64,000 nucleotides of DNA from Erinaceus europaeus (taxonomy: Eukaryota; Chordata; Mammalia; Eulipotyphla; Erinaceidae). Each line of letters opens with the position of its first letter. Within the stretch, counting starts at the first letter, position 1. A program made the position numbers and the translations under genes. Below, in pieces: positions 28,001 through 41,136 of the stretch. Below the pieces are notes generated by a model. It saw only the letters and a program-made list of their open reading frames with translations, searched no databases and had not been told where the DNA came from. The DNA is taken from positions 56,081,451-56,145,450 of the forward strand of contig NC_080164.1 in assembly GCF_950295315.1 (NCBI RefSeq), given 5' to 3'.

Positions 28001-31000
28001 CCCAGTAGAAAGGAGCAAAATGATGCATCTTCTTGCCAAGTTCCCTTTAGTGAATTGAGGAATTAGAAGTCTAACCTAGAGTAATTACATATGTTTTATC
28101 CGTTTTCTTTTAATGTTAAGTACAGTTTATGAAAGTGTTGGCTGGAAGTCCTTCTGATTTGGTGTGTGTGTGTGGGGGGGGACTGTTAAATCTCAGAGGA
28201 TGATTGAAGCATATCTAGATATGCACAGAAATACCTGTCTATTGCCTGTCCCTGCTTCCCCATGAAAGTTGTTGGGCAGTTTCATTGTTAGTAGTGTTAT
28301 GGCGGGAAGACTTGAATATTCCAGCATATTAAAATATCAGAATTCTTTAGAAGGGAGAGAGACCACTACAAACTACAGACCTTTCTAACTACATTTAGTT
28401 TTTTTTTTTTTTCTTCCTTTTTCTTTAAATTAATAGTGACTAGCAGTTGAATGACTGGGACCTGGGCTTGGTTGACTTCTTTAGCTTTTTGTTCAAGTAA
28501 GTTTTCCTGTGGCCTTGTTCAGCTTCTATTCTCAGCCATAGTCTGTGTGTCTTCCCCAGTCATTAATGTAAATCATGATCTCTAGGCTCCTGGTACCTCC
28601 CTTAAGGTACACAAGTGCTGTGGTTGTGAAAACAAGGTGTTAACTAACGGTTTCTGACTTTTGAGAGCCTGTGATTTTAATGTTTGCCATTGCTGTTGAG
28701 TAGCCTATGCTATATTATTGATGTTCATCTTTGGTTTATGAGTTTATCACTGGTTAACAAGCAGAATCAGAACACTGAATCTGATATTCTGATTAAAAGG
28801 ACTGTTTAATGAAAGAAAATAAATTGTGATGGAAAATGAACAGTGTGTAAAAAACACGAGTACAATTTTAACCTCTGAGGGACCCTAGCTTTGCCCTACC
28901 GTGACTTCCATCCATACCATGCTAAAAGCATGCCTTAGTTCAAAGTTGTTAATATTCAGCTGGGAAACAGTATCCAGAACACAAATAAATTATTAAGTGC
29001 ATGAACTTTTTAGGCAGTAAGATGAACTGATGGGGTCCATCTGTGAGATCCAGGGGCTTTTTATTTGTGTGTGTCGAGTGATTCTGCCCTCTCCGACTTC
29101 ACAGCCTTTGGTCTTCGGCCAACTGCATGCATAATTGATTCCACACGCACTATCATTTTCTTGATGTAATTGCTTTACTAAGATATGATGAAATCTAATG
29201 GATAATTTGCTGTTTGAAAATGGATAAAAAAATGTTCATACTTTTGTGTGTGTGTGGGGGGGGAGAATAGTAGAGAAGAGGGTATTCAGATGATCTGGTA
29301 TTTAAGAAAACAAGAGAAAACCAAAGAGGCAAAACTAACTTCTGTATACTGCTTCACTTGTGTGGGTTGTGGGTAGGAAGGTCTTTGTGACATATGGAAG
29401 CCAGTGTGTAAATCTCCTTCTATCTCATATCACCTCCCTCATTCTCTTCTCTCCCAAACTTAACAAGAAAGGGATCCTAACAAGGTAAAAAGTAAACAAT
29501 TTAGTCATCACAAGCCTTATTATTCAATCTATCCAGGAGTTTTGCCATGTCGGTTTATTTAACTTTCAGGAATGTAAACACTGACACAGCTCTAGAAGCA
29601 GCAAGAAAGATTACAGTATTAGAGTTAAAAACCGTGAGCATGGAGTAGCTGTGCTTTATACTCAGCTATAATAACACTTTACATTGAAACATAATGGTAA
29701 GTCAAAACCAACTGGAAACTTGTGCTTATATGGAGTACAAATTTCATTTTAATAGATTGGCATAATCTAGTGTACCTAGAGTAGATTGTTATATAATGGA
29801 GAAACTGTGTAAGTGTCAAGTACACAAATAATTCTACAGGAAGTAAATGGAAAGTATTAGAATTTCTTAAATCACTATTAAATTTTGTTGGTGGGACAAT
29901 CTCATTAGCTCCCTTGAAATCATGTGTGGCTTTGCATAAGTCTTAAAAAATGAATTTTGAGGGAATTTATGGACAGTGAAACATTGTTTTAATCCAAACC
30001 AATTCATGCTTTAAATGTACCTTAAAGAAATCATACTGTTTTTCAAAATATTTAGAGGGAGTGGAAGGGTAGAGAGCATATAAAGCAAATCCATCTCACT
30101 GTGGCAAACTGTTTTTTAAGTACAGTACTAATAATGAACAACACATGATCTGAAATTTGATCAGCAAACATATACTTATGCCAAGGAATTTTCTTTTTTT
30201 TCGTCCTTTTTTTTTTTTTTTTTTTTTTCTCCTGCCATTCACATACCAAGTTTCTGTAAATCAGTAAACCAAGCAGAGGGTAACAACAGTCAGGGTGAGA
30301 CCATCATATTACACAGAATGGCACAGTTAAGCTATCTTTTGGAAGATATATTAACGCTGCCACAACTAACAATGGAAACAAACAAAAAAAAAATCCTTTT
30401 CACAAAACTGTAAATGACAGAATAGTTTTAAGGGGGGAGGGAGAATCCACCCCACCTTCTGATGCTCAAAACTTCAAACTATTAATAGACCACCAGTGAT
30501 AGATTGTCTTTGTGCCGTGAAATGCAAAATGAGGGAAATAATTAGCAGATGAACAAAATTCTCAAAATTTGAAGAACTTCTGTGATTACTGGGGGTACAG
30601 TGAAAAGAAAATGCAAATTTCTTCCATATCTTAATTAGATTCGATTGTGCAGTGGGTGTGTTGGATTTGGGGTGGGGAGGGGGCAGGGAATGCTGGGGTG
30701 ATGGGAGGAACTGTGTGGTTTGGAGACAGGTTAGCAGGGGTCTGACTATGAGGGCCTTGGTGTGTTCAGGAGGAGAAGCAGCATACAGTACTGGTGCAGT
30801 AAACAGTGCTGACGGGGCCTGAACCCTGAATCTTCAATTTGACGGGACTCATTTTTTCTCTGAATCTAGGGGGATTTCATTTGTCTTTTGAGGGTGTGGA
30901 TAGGCACTGATATAACAGCCCAGATTGCACTAGCAAAGGGAAGTCTTCTGTGGGTAACTTTCTCCAGTCACCTGGGAAAGTTATGTGAGACATTATGGGC

Positions 31001-32655
31001 TCTGCCTTGTGTATTTGGGCCACAGGGCTCTCAAGTTGGCATCTACAAGGAGCCCCCAATAGCCAGTGCACCACCACCTCAAACCCCTCCCTGCAAACAT
31101 ACTCTTCAGTGTTATGCCGCGGTGGTTGGCCAGAATCCTGCTAAAGTGTGTGTAGCCAGTTTCACTGGCAGGCTTTTCCCTTGCATGAAATAATAAAAGC
31201 CCAGGCCAAGGCTTATGAATCTATTTTTGTTTCATTAATATTATTTATTATGTATTTTATTAATTTTTTAGGAGGGACTGTGCTCTCATTTGACCATTTG
31301 TAGTTATAATTAATACATTCCGTACTGGTTGTAAAAAGTGTACTTGCATTTAATTGCAAGTCAGGATGAATTAATAGATATGATTTAAAACAAAAACTCA
31401 CTTAAAATCTCTTTGCAGGGAGCAAAAGAGGGGGGCAGTCCCTGCATTTAACTTGTTTTTTGGGTGTCTGGTTGGACAGTCCAGAAAATTGTGTGGGTCT
31501 AATGGGGTTTGTGCATCTGTTGGAAGAACATGGGGGCCACGCACGAGGGGTTGTTTGAGGGGGGCTGGGTGAAACCTGGGCAGAAGGAGGGTTGGCAAGG
31601 TCTCCTCTATTTTCTTTAATTTCTGAGGTTGCCAGGAAGGGTTTAAGCGAAGTGGTCAAGTTCATCTGCTCCCGAGAAGGTGGTAAAGAAAAGAGGTTAG
31701 TGGCAAGAGGGAAGGAGCACAAAGGGAAAATTGTACATTGGGAGTATTGCTCTCCCTGGCTGTGGTGTAGCCAGACTGGTTTAGCAGACAGAATGATAGA
31801 TTGTTTTGTCAAGGGTCCCAGGGTGTGCCCTGAACTTGAAGCACTTTGTTTATCTTGAATAGAAAGGGAAAAGCACAGACATAATCGATGTCTAGTTTTT
31901 TAGGAGCTCGAAAGAGGTAGGAGAACAGAGAAGAATCGGGGAGGTGGGGGAGGTGCAGGCCCTGGTTGTGGCTGTCCATTAACAGATGAACTTGGCCGAG
32001 GGCCAAGCTTTAGATGAGAGCGTGTCAGGGCCCCAGTGTAGCCAAGCCTTTTCAGTTTTTTTCTCCTTCTCCTTCTTCTTCTCCTTCGTCTTATTCTTCT
32101 TTTTCTTTTTCTTCTTCTTTTCTATCTCTCTCTCTCTCTTTCTCTCTCTCATACCTGCTGACTGTACATCAAATATTCCCAGGTCTTTGGATAAAGGCAA
32201 GGGGGTGGGGTGGGGAGGATAACTCAATTATTTTTACCCTCTGAACCAATTGAGGCCAGTCTCTTGGCTACACATACAGGCTCTATCTTCTTTTTTGGCT
32301 TACTATTGGGAAAAAGAGTTGTGATAACTCCAGTACCAGAAGGCCTGTGATGGGAACGGTTTGGTGAGTGTGTGCCAGTGCATATGCATGTTCAAAACGA
32401 GGTGTGGCTTGACTAGTGGGCTTATAGGGCAGGTAGGTAACCAGAGGGAATGAATTATTTTTTAAATGGCTGAAGTTAAAAACTCTGTTGGAAAGAACTT
32501 GTGGGCTATTTGTGGCTGAGAAGGAGAATTCACACAAGGAAAGGCCAAAGGTGGGGAAAAGGTGCCCTGTTGGAAGCATAACTCTTCCTGTACGGATCTG
32601 ATGGCAGCTCCATGTGCCTGGGCTTGTTTTGTTTGAGGTTCTCTTATCTTAGTTG

Positions 32656-32687
<32 letters not shown>

Positions 32688-33350
32688 ACTTATTGTAACA
32701 TTATGCATTCACATATGAATGTTGGCAAGCAAGAGTCATCAGCCCAGTAACTTCTTGACATTTCTAGCTCTTTTAATGTGCAGTCTTTGCCCTCCTGCCA
32801 CAAGTGGCAGGGGAATTGAATTTCCCTGTTACTTACAGGGAGGAGGCATGTTCAGGTTCTTACCAGAAGGGCTGCTGGGACTGATGGAATCTGTGTTCAT
32901 AGAATTCCACCTTGGGGACACTTGGGAATTCCGTGTAGTTTTGGGGGGGCCTGTCTGAAATGCAATGCACACAATAAAAATATTTTTCCCACCATAGACT
33001 TGAAAAGGCACCATTGTGAATATTCACTTAAAATAAGATAAAATCATGTTTATTTACCCAGGCTGAAACCTCATAAGGGCGGTAGCTTTTTTCCCCTCCT
33101 TCGTTATCTAGTAGCAAATAGAAACTGGGAAAATTTGAAGGCCTCTGGGCTCATCCCACAGATAACACAAAAAACTCAGCCAAGTTTTTAGATGTAATCT
33201 TCCCTCCACCCCAGTGTCTTTGTCATACTTGCAATTGGTAAGATAGGTAAGAGGGTCTATTTCAAGAAGGAAATAAACCCTTAAAATGTTTATCTTCTTG
33301 GATCTCCCCCACCCCTTCAGCTTCTATAATTACATGAAATAACATGATGA
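28000..33350. other. Intron 2, unique segment
   Basis: No gene or young repeat. It holds a short TG run (28161-28173), a T run (30208-30228), a pyrimidine-rich tract (32056-32150) and a (TG)n run (32655-32688). Confidence 0.55.
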
Positions 33351-33354
33351 AGAA

Positions 33355-33530
33355 GTGCTGTCATCTCTAGCGTGAGCTTGGGCAGATTTCTTCATCTCTC
33401 TCTAACTTCAGTTTCCTCATCTGTGTGGACAGTCACAGGACCCACCTGCTGGAATGTCGCGAGCATTAAATGAGAACACTTGCCTGGCATGTTGTGGTAA
33501 GCACTTGATAAAAGCCCACTATTGTTGTGA
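33355..33530 (+). repeat. MIR, ancient SINE remnant
   Basis: The order GAGCTTGGGCAGATTTCTTC, CAGTTTCCTCATCTGTG, ATTAAATGAGAACACTTGCC, TGGCATGTTGTGGTAAGCAC is the MIR consensus order. It predates eutherian radiation. Confidence 0.8.
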
Positions 33531-33924
33531 TGATGATTCATGGTTTAGAACATATTTTCTCTATAAGAACTGGGGTCTTCACACAGTTCCCCCCAGGGTG
33601 GGGATGAGCAGGTTGGTGGGAGAGCAGAGCAAGGTAGGGAGGATACTGAAGCACTGAGAGCCTCTTTCCGATTCTACCTAGGCTCCTATATGTATGTGTC
33701 TGTGGGGTGTCTTTGATAAGGACAATAGCTATTATGGTTATGGCTGGTGAGGTGAAGTGATGGGAGGAGCTCCATTGGCAGCTCACTCAAGGTTGGAATT
33801 CCTCTTTCCTATAGACTTGTGTATCCCAAGAAGAGTGAGCCTAATATGTAACATGGTCACTCTCTAGTAGATGATAAATTAGTTGCAATACAGAGTGCAG
33901 GTTGAGAATTGCTACTGCCATTAC

Positions 33925-34085
33925 TGTGCGTCCAATGCATTGTTGCTCCATCCTACAGCAACCCCAAGGAAAGCCTTATTAGGTCCATTAGGTAAAGGGG
34001 GAAAATAGAGACTTAGCAAGCATTAAGGAATTTCCTGGAGGGACCAGAGTTGCTAAGGATTCAAACCTTTGGCCTCCAGTCATTT
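33925..34085 (-). repeat. MIR, ancient SINE remnant
   Basis: Reverse MIR order: CAACCCCAAGGAAAG, TTAGGTAAAGGGGGAAAATA, GAATTTCC, then GGATTCAAACC. Diverged. Confidence 0.65.
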
Positions 34086-34548
34086 TCTGCTACCTCCTCC
34101 AGAGGTTTGCAGCCTTGTACCAGTTGGTTGGGAAACTTTGGTGCTGGATGTTTGGCCCTCCTGCAAGTTCTGTAGTCAAGTTGTACAATGATCTGGGGGG
34201 AAAGAGGAATGTTTTCTTACATTCCCTGGGCATTTGACCTGGGCACACTGGAGATATTGGAGGTTTGTAATGTAAATAATCACGGAGGCAAGTAGTCAGT
34301 TCACTCTCTGCCGAGTAAACCAGAGTTGGGATTGACCATCCTATGAAGAGGAAGGGAGAACTTTTACTAATTGTGTGACTTGATTATTAGAAGTAAACTG
34401 ACCAAAAATCCAACCTTGGACTTTTAAGCATAGTGAGGTTTGACTTTTTTGACAGTTCTGTTCTATTGTCTCTTTGGCAGTTATTTCAATAACCACACCT
34501 TTAAAATGTGGGGAGGAGCAGAATTTATACTGTGACAGAGATAAAGCG

Positions 34549-34592
34549 CTCTCTCTCTCTCAGAGAGAGAGAGAGAGAGAGAGAGAGTGTGT
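34549..34592. repeat. (CT)n(AG)n palindromic microsatellite
   Basis: A CT run (34549-34561) is followed directly by an AG run (to about 34587) and a short GT tail. The two runs form perfect 13-bp complementary arms around a central A. Confidence 0.9.
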
Positions 34593-35406
34593 TTAGGGGT
34601 TGGCTGGGGACCACAGATACTGGGGGGTAATCATCTGCTTCGAGGAGGTTTTCATTTCTGGCAGAACAAGCTCTGTGGTAAGGCAAGTCCGGAAGGCATG
34701 CTAGGAGACTTGAGGGAATTTTTGAATGGAAACTACAGTCAACAACTCCATATGATCCACATGTGGCTTTCCCTGAGGCAAGTCTTCAACTACATGGTGG
34801 CCTTCCCCATTCACTCTGCAGGCTGCTCTGACACCATTAATATTTGCTGAAGCAAGACCTGAGGTTTGTTGCCGAGAGATTATATAATGTATTCCAAAAC
34901 CAAATGCCAGTGTTTTTCTTTTATTACCCATCCTTTTGAATTGATCAGGCCACCATAGGCCTCCATTTAAATGATTTCAGAGTCCTCAGATAGTCAGGAG
35001 GAGCCTACTGTGTATTCTTTGGGGAAGAGTTTCTTAGTTTCCTTCGGGACCTTAAGAGTTGGCTTCAGCACTGAGGAGTGTGGGATGGGAACTTATTTTT
35101 AAGCCCATCTATTTGAAGGGAGAGTGTTTCCACCAAGAAAGAGGTTGTCATTGGCACGGATCCAGGCAGTCTTTTGAGTTGAGTTTGGTGACGGAGGCTG
35201 CTGCTGAGAAAATATGTGCATGAAGAACTCTAGACCTTCCATTTCAATTTTTACTCTGCCCTGGGACTGGCCTGTCCATCCAGGATAGATTTTTGATTCT
35301 TTCTATTCTTTTTTACTGTACTCTTCACCAAGCTCTCCATGTTGTCTCCACATGCCCTGGGCTCAGTACTGCTGTGGTACTCTCTGATTGCCCTTGGAGA
35401 GAAACT

Positions 35407-36846
35407 TTTTTTTTTCTTCTAATTTCTTTATTAGGGAATTAATGTTTTACATTCAACAATAAATACAATAGTTTGTACATGCATAACATTTCCTAGTTTC
35501 CCACATAACAATACAACATCCACTAGGTCCTCTGTCATCCTTTTTGGACCTGTTTTGTCCCTCCCACCTACCCCAGAGTCTTTTACTTTGGTGTAATATG
35601 CCAACTCCAGTTCAGGTTCTACTTGTGTTTTCTCTTCTGATCTTGTTTTTCAGCTTCTGCCTGAGGGTGAGATCATCCCATATTCATCCTTCTGTTTCTG
35701 ACTTATTTCACTTAACATGATTTTTTCAAGCTTCGTCCAAGATAGGCTGAAAATGATGAAGTCACCATTTTTAATAGCTGAATAGTATTCCATTGTGTAT
35801 ATAGACCACAACTTGTTCAGCTCAGCCACTCATCTGTTGTTGGACACCTGGGTTGCTTCCAGGTTTTGGCTATTACAAATTGTGCTAAGAACATATGTGT
35901 ACACAAATCTTTTTGGGTGGGTATGTTGGATTCCTTAGGATATATCCCCAGAAGAGGAATTGCAGGGTCATAGGGTAGGTCCATTTCTAGCCTTCTGAGA
36001 GTGCTCCAGACTGTTCTCCACAGAGGTTGGACCAATTGATATTCCCACCAACAGTGCAGGAGGGTTCTTTTGACCCCACAATCTCTCCAGCATTTGCTGC
36101 TGTTAGCTTTTCTGATGTATGACATTCTCACAGGAGTGAGGTGGTATCTCATTGTTGTCTTTATTTGCATTTCTCTGACAATCAAAGACTTGGAGCATTT
36201 TTTTCATATGTTTTTCAGCCTTTTGGATCTCTTCTGTGGTGAATAGTCTGTCCATGATCTCTCCCCATTTTTGTATGGGGTTGTTTTCTTGTTGTTGCGT
36301 TTGGCAAGCTCTTTATATATGTTGGTTATTAAACTCTTGTCTGATGTATGGCGTGTAAAGATCTTCTATTCTGTGAGGGGTCTCTTGGTTTGGGTATTGG
36401 CTTTTTTTTTTTGCTGTACAGAAGCTTTTTCATTTTATGTAGTCCCATAGGTTTATACTTGCCTTAGTCTTCTTTGTAATTGGATTTGTTTCATTGAAGA
36501 TGTCTTTAAAGTTTATGCTGAAAAGAGTTCTGCCAATATTTTCCTGTAAGTATCTGATAGTTTGTGGTCTAACATTCAAGTCTTTGATCTACTTGGAATT
36601 TATTTTTGTATTTGGTGAAGTATAGTGGTTCAGTTTCATTCCTCTGCATGTTTCAACCCATTTTTTTCCAACACCATTTGCTGAAGAGACTCTGCTTTCC
36701 CCATTTAATAGTCTGGCACCTTTGTCAAAGATTAGATGTCCAGAGGTGTGGGGGCTTAATTCTGGGCTCTCAATTCTATTCCACTAGTCAGTGTGTCTAT
36801 TCAAGTTCCAGTACCAAGCAGTTTTGATAACAATGGCCCTATAATA
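35407..36846 (-). mobile_element. 5'-truncated L1 with the C-terminal part of ORF2
   Basis: This antisense L1 is 1.44 kb: A tail (T run at 35407-35415), 3'UTR, then the 3' part of ORF2. Perfect target-site duplications GGAGAGAAACT lie at 35396-35406 and 36847-36857. On the minus strand 35817-36185 encodes the ORF2 C-terminal region including [19 protein letters not shown], the cysteine/histidine-rich knuckle, and [15 protein letters not shown]. Upstream ORF2 sequence to 36846 is interrupted by frame changes. Promoter, ORF1, endonuclease and reverse-transcriptase core are missing, so it cannot move by itself. Confidence 0.93.
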
Positions 36847-36857
36847 GGAGAGAAACT

Positions 36858-38457
36858 CTTAATAAGAGTTTTGTTTGCTGGGAATAACAACTGCTATGAT
36901 AAATGGAAGATCATTAGTTTGGAGCCCCTTGGTAGTTTTCTCTCCATTCTCTACAACATTTAGCCAGTTATCTGCTAGTGGCCTCTTGTTTCTTTTTCTT
37001 TTTCTTTCTCTTTCTCTTTTTCTTTCCTTTTCCCTTCCCTCCCCTCCCCTTTCCTCCCCTCCCCTCCCCTCCCCACCCCTCCCCTCCCCCCCCTCCCCTT
37101 CCCTTCCCTTCCTTTCCTCTCTTTTCTTAGTTCCGACTTCGTTAAGGTAACCACCAATTTAATGTCCCAAGAGGCAGGCTAGTGACCCTTCAGGCCAAGT
37201 GTCTGGATGTGATAGGGCCATAATAAATATTGAATGGTGAGTGCAATGGAAATTTAACGAAGCCATAACTGAGGAGACCGCAGAGGGGCAGCGGACTGGT
37301 TAAGAGGCTGTTGGATGAGCTGGGTAGTATTTCTACTTCAACCTGATTGAAATGTCGACTAAAAATCAATGCTGTTGACTAGTGATAATTTACAGCGTTC
37401 CTGGTGCTAAGTAGTTCCCCGTTTAAGAATACATTGGCTGGGCAGAGATTAGTGCAGGGAGTTGTGTGTGTCACAATGTATCAGACACATTACAGGTCAG
37501 CCCTTTATTTGTTTCATCATGACTTTTACACAGTTGTCATGTAATTTATGGCTGCTTTCACGTTGTCAAACATTCTCATTGCATCTTCTTCTTTAACACA
37601 CTCCTGACACAGATGCGCTGTCTTGGAAGGCTTGGTGTTATTTCATAATCCAAGAGAAGGCCTATAAACCATCAAATTACACTATCTTTAGGCTAATCTA
37701 AATGCACTACAGATTAAAATCAGAGCTCATTTGTCCCTGATGCAAATTATTAAGTTCTGATTATAAATATCCATTTAATTACACCATACACTTTTATTTT
37801 GTGGACCCTTTTGAGCCCCTGCTGTCTGGGAGTGGGGGTGCATAGAAGACAATTTGCAGTAATTAATATACACTTCCCAAATGGTAAAGGATAAACATAT
37901 GCTGCTTTGTTTGCCTTATTTATTGATTGATTAGATGTATAGAAACTTTGGCATTGGCACAATCTGAATTTGAAATCCTTTTAAAAATAAAAACTATTAA
38001 AAAAATCTCTTGGGAGAAGAAAATGCAAAGTATAACCAACCAAGAGCTTTTCTGCTAGAACACATTCCTAAAAAACTCCTAAAATGGAATTTTTCAATAG
38101 ATTCTGAACTTGATTAAATTTGGATTTTGCAGAGGTTAAGGGTGAGAGAAACTTTATCTATTTTGTACCTCAAATATAAAATTATTATTATAGAAAAACT
38201 ATGTTTTAAAAACCAATACCTTTGTTTCCAGCCTCATTGCCATATTCTACTAGGAAGTAACAGTAATATGAATATGAAGACAGTTCAATTGAGAGCATTA
38301 TGACAAACTTTTTGATGACTAAACATTATGGTTAAAAGATAAAATAAAAGTTGTAAAGATCTTATAACTAGACATTTACTTTCTTATGAGGGCAGTGGAA
38401 AAAGTGACCACTGTTTGTTGTTTGTAGTGATGATAGTGAGAAGTTGAGGTCTTTTGG
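36858..38457. other. Intron 2 segment with a homopyrimidine tract
   Basis: The tract 36989-37128 is C/T except for one A at 37075, with TTTCT changing to CCCCT units. The rest is AT-rich unique sequence with no feature recognised. Confidence 0.7.
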
Positions 38458-38474
38458 ATATCACAGATTTTTCT

Positions 38475-38699
38475 TTTTTTTAAAAAATTATTTATTTATT
38501 TATTAGATTGAGGCAGAGAAAAATTGAGTAGGGAGGGGGAGACAGAGAAGGAAAGAGAGAGAGGAGATCCCTGTAGACCTGCTTCCCCACTCGTGAAGTT
38601 TTCCCTCTGTAGGTAGGGATGAAGGGCTTGAGCTCGGGTCCATGTGCACTGTAATGTATATGCTTAACCAGGTGCACCACTGCCTGTGCCCAAACCCCC
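38475..38699 (-). repeat. SINE, type B, with 17-bp target-site duplication
   Basis: A type B copy in minus orientation with a T-rich tail end. ATATCACAGATTTTTCT flanks it perfectly at 38458-38474 and 38700-38716. Confidence 0.92.
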
Positions 38700-38988
38700 A
38701 TATCACAGATTTTTCTACAACCAGACTTTGATGACTTTCAATGATAGTAGATAGACATTGGCTTGGGATATCTGAGTTCAGACACTGAGTTTTCTTTTTA
38801 TTTTTTTGGCATTCTAGTTGCCTTATCTGTAGAATGACTAGTTTGGACCTGGTGGGTTTCTAGACTCCTGTCCTGTTACTAGTGTACTCTAAGCACTATA
38901 GACGACTCTCTGCTGCTTCTCCCTGCTCTTTGTGGAATCTTAATTGTTGAGTGGGGGGTCATCTGAAACAAAGAGAGAATATTTTCTT

Positions 38989-39197
38989 TTCTTTTTTTTT
39001 AATTTTTAAAATTATCTTTATTTGATAGAGACAACAGAAATTGAGAGGAAGGCGGTAGATATAGACAGAGAGACACCGGTGGTACTGCTTTACCACTTGT
39101 GAAGCTTTTCCCCTACAGGTGGGGACTGGGGGCTTGAACCCGGGTCCTTGCACATTACAACGCATGCACTCAACCTGGTGTGCCACCATCCAGCCCT
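38989..39197 (-). repeat. SINE, type B
   Basis: It has GAAGCTTTTCCCCTACAGGT, GGGGCTTGAACCCGGGTCC and CACCATCCAGCCC. The flanks GAGAATATTTTCTT and GAGAATTTTTCTT are a probable diverged duplication. Confidence 0.9.
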
Positions 39198-39363
39198 GAG
39201 AATTTTTCTTGATTTGCCTCAACAATGGATGTCACATTGTAAATTTAGATTTCCTCAGCAGAAAGCTTAAGAGAAACTTTCAAATTGCCAGAAGCAGAAT
39301 TGAAGCACAGTATAATGCAATGGTGGTATTTCACAGAAGTTTTCAGCCTTACAAGATTTCTCC

Positions 39364-39364
<1 letters not shown>

Positions 39365-39424
<60 letters not shown>
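39365..39424. repeat. (CA)n microsatellite, about 30 units
   Basis: An uninterrupted AC run of 60 bp. Confidence 0.97.
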
Positions 39425-39427
<3 letters not shown>

Positions 39428-39890
39428 TAAGGAGTATACTATGTATTTTCTCCAGCTTTCCTTTTTTGGACAACTATAGCTATGTCAAAATAGAAATACA
39501 TTTGACAAATCAGTTGAATTAAAACAACCAGGTATTTTAAATTCAATTAACTGACTGAATGCAGTGATATTTTTCTTCTTTCTTCCCCCAAGGCTTATTT
39601 CTCTGTATGGACATAGCCTACATATGCTGAGTTCTTGGAGTTAAGAATTCTTGCTTGTTAAAGGCATCCAATGCAACATGTTTAGAAGAACTCTCCCTCT
39701 GTTAGTGTTGAAGACAGCATAACTTGAGAGAAAATATTCTTTTTTTATTCATCATGTAGGTAAAAGCATATGGCCTGTTCTGGGACATGTGATCTTTTGC
39801 AATCCATTTTCTAAACTTCGTGTTTACCATTGATTTTAGCACGGATGTTTCTGTTTTCCACACTATATAGCAAATACCATTTATTTGTGG

Positions 39891-39923
<33 letters not shown>

Positions 39924-39944
39924 TATACATATATGTATATATAT
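39891..39944. repeat. (AT)n-rich microsatellite
   Basis: Alternating AT with a few CA/GT interruptions; likely cruciform-prone. Confidence 0.9.
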
Positions 39945-41005
39945 GAAGTGTTGTTTTCATAAACATGCTGAAAAAGAACATTCAGAGTTATTCTTTGGGT
40001 AGTGATTATCTTAAACTTTTTCTGTACTAAGAATAAAGGAGAAATGAACCAGTTGTGAAATACATGTTCTTTGTAAGACATAGGCAATGTTGAGATATAT
40101 AGCTTCAATAAAAAAGTAATTTATTAAAATTTAAATTACTGTCTCTTTAAATTGTAATATTTGGGGGATTTTTGATGGTAGAGCTGTGTTAGGTCCCTGC
40201 TAATCAGCTGTTTCAGAGTTTTCATGCTCTACTATCTAGCAAAAACAAAACAAAAATGTACACACACACACATCAGGGAAAGGAAAAAATTTATAGACTT
40301 ATTCTGACTCAAAGGAAGATAACACACAGACTGAATGAATGACATTCCTCCAGAGGTATCACTTTCCCCTTTACTTATTACCTGAAGACCAAGACAATAA
40401 TGTTCATGCCAAAGAGAGAGGAGACAAAATAGTATTCAGAAGTAAAGTCTAGGATTTCATAATCATACTCTGTCTTCTCAGTGGCCCCTCATTGTATTGT
40501 GCAAATGTGTCAGTTATTGTATTGTTAATGTGTGGTAGTATCCCCTTGCTAGGACAGTCTTGACTTACTAATGGGGGTCAGCTGTGTCACAATGTGATAT
40601 ATGGATTATGTTTACTATGGCATATTTTGTTTGCAAGCTGGGCTGTGAAGTGGGAACAGATGATAAATGAAGATATTCCACAGTTTTCAAACTAGTTCCT
40701 GTGGACCTGGGCCTCCAAAACAATCAAGTGCTGCTGATAATGGAGAGGTATTTATGGGGACATAATTGACTTCAGAATTTTAGATCTCTAGTTAAAGTCG
40801 AAGTTGTCGGAACCCATAACATTAATGCCTTTTCTCAAAACTCCTATTGAGCTTAAATTATTTAGTGCTTGTTGCTAAAGCCTCAGTAAATTCATGAACT
40901 TTTCAGCTTAAGTAACTCTGTAATAACTTGTTTGCTTGGTCTCCCATTTGCATATGATTTCTAAATGTATTCCTCAAGTTTCACTGACAATGAGTGACTT
41001 TTCTT

Positions 41006-41122
41006 TTTTTTTAAAATTTTTTATTTAAGAAAGGATTAATGAACAAAAACATAAGGTAGAAGGGGTACAACTCCACACAATTCCCACCACCCAATCCCCA
41101 TAACCCACCCCCTCCCATGGTA
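41006..41122 (-). mobile_element. very short L1 3'-end insertion (117 bp)
   Basis: A T run (the tail) is followed by L1 3'UTR-type sequence (ATTCCCACCACCCAATCCCC, CCCTCCCATGG). It is flanked by perfect 14-bp repeats GAGTGACTTTTCTT at 40992-41005 and 41123-41136. The TSD shows a real, strongly 5'-truncated retrotransposition. Assignment to L1 rather than another A-tailed element is inferred. Confidence 0.8.
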
Positions 41123-41136
41123 GAGTGACTTTTCTT

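Noticed and set aside
35817..36185. 122-codon frame as a host gene
   Set aside because: It is the C-terminal part of L1 ORF2 within a 5'-truncated L1 with target-site duplications.
39891..39944. TATA-box-like sequence
   Set aside because: An AT microsatellite deep in the intron with no nearby transcription-start or CpG features.
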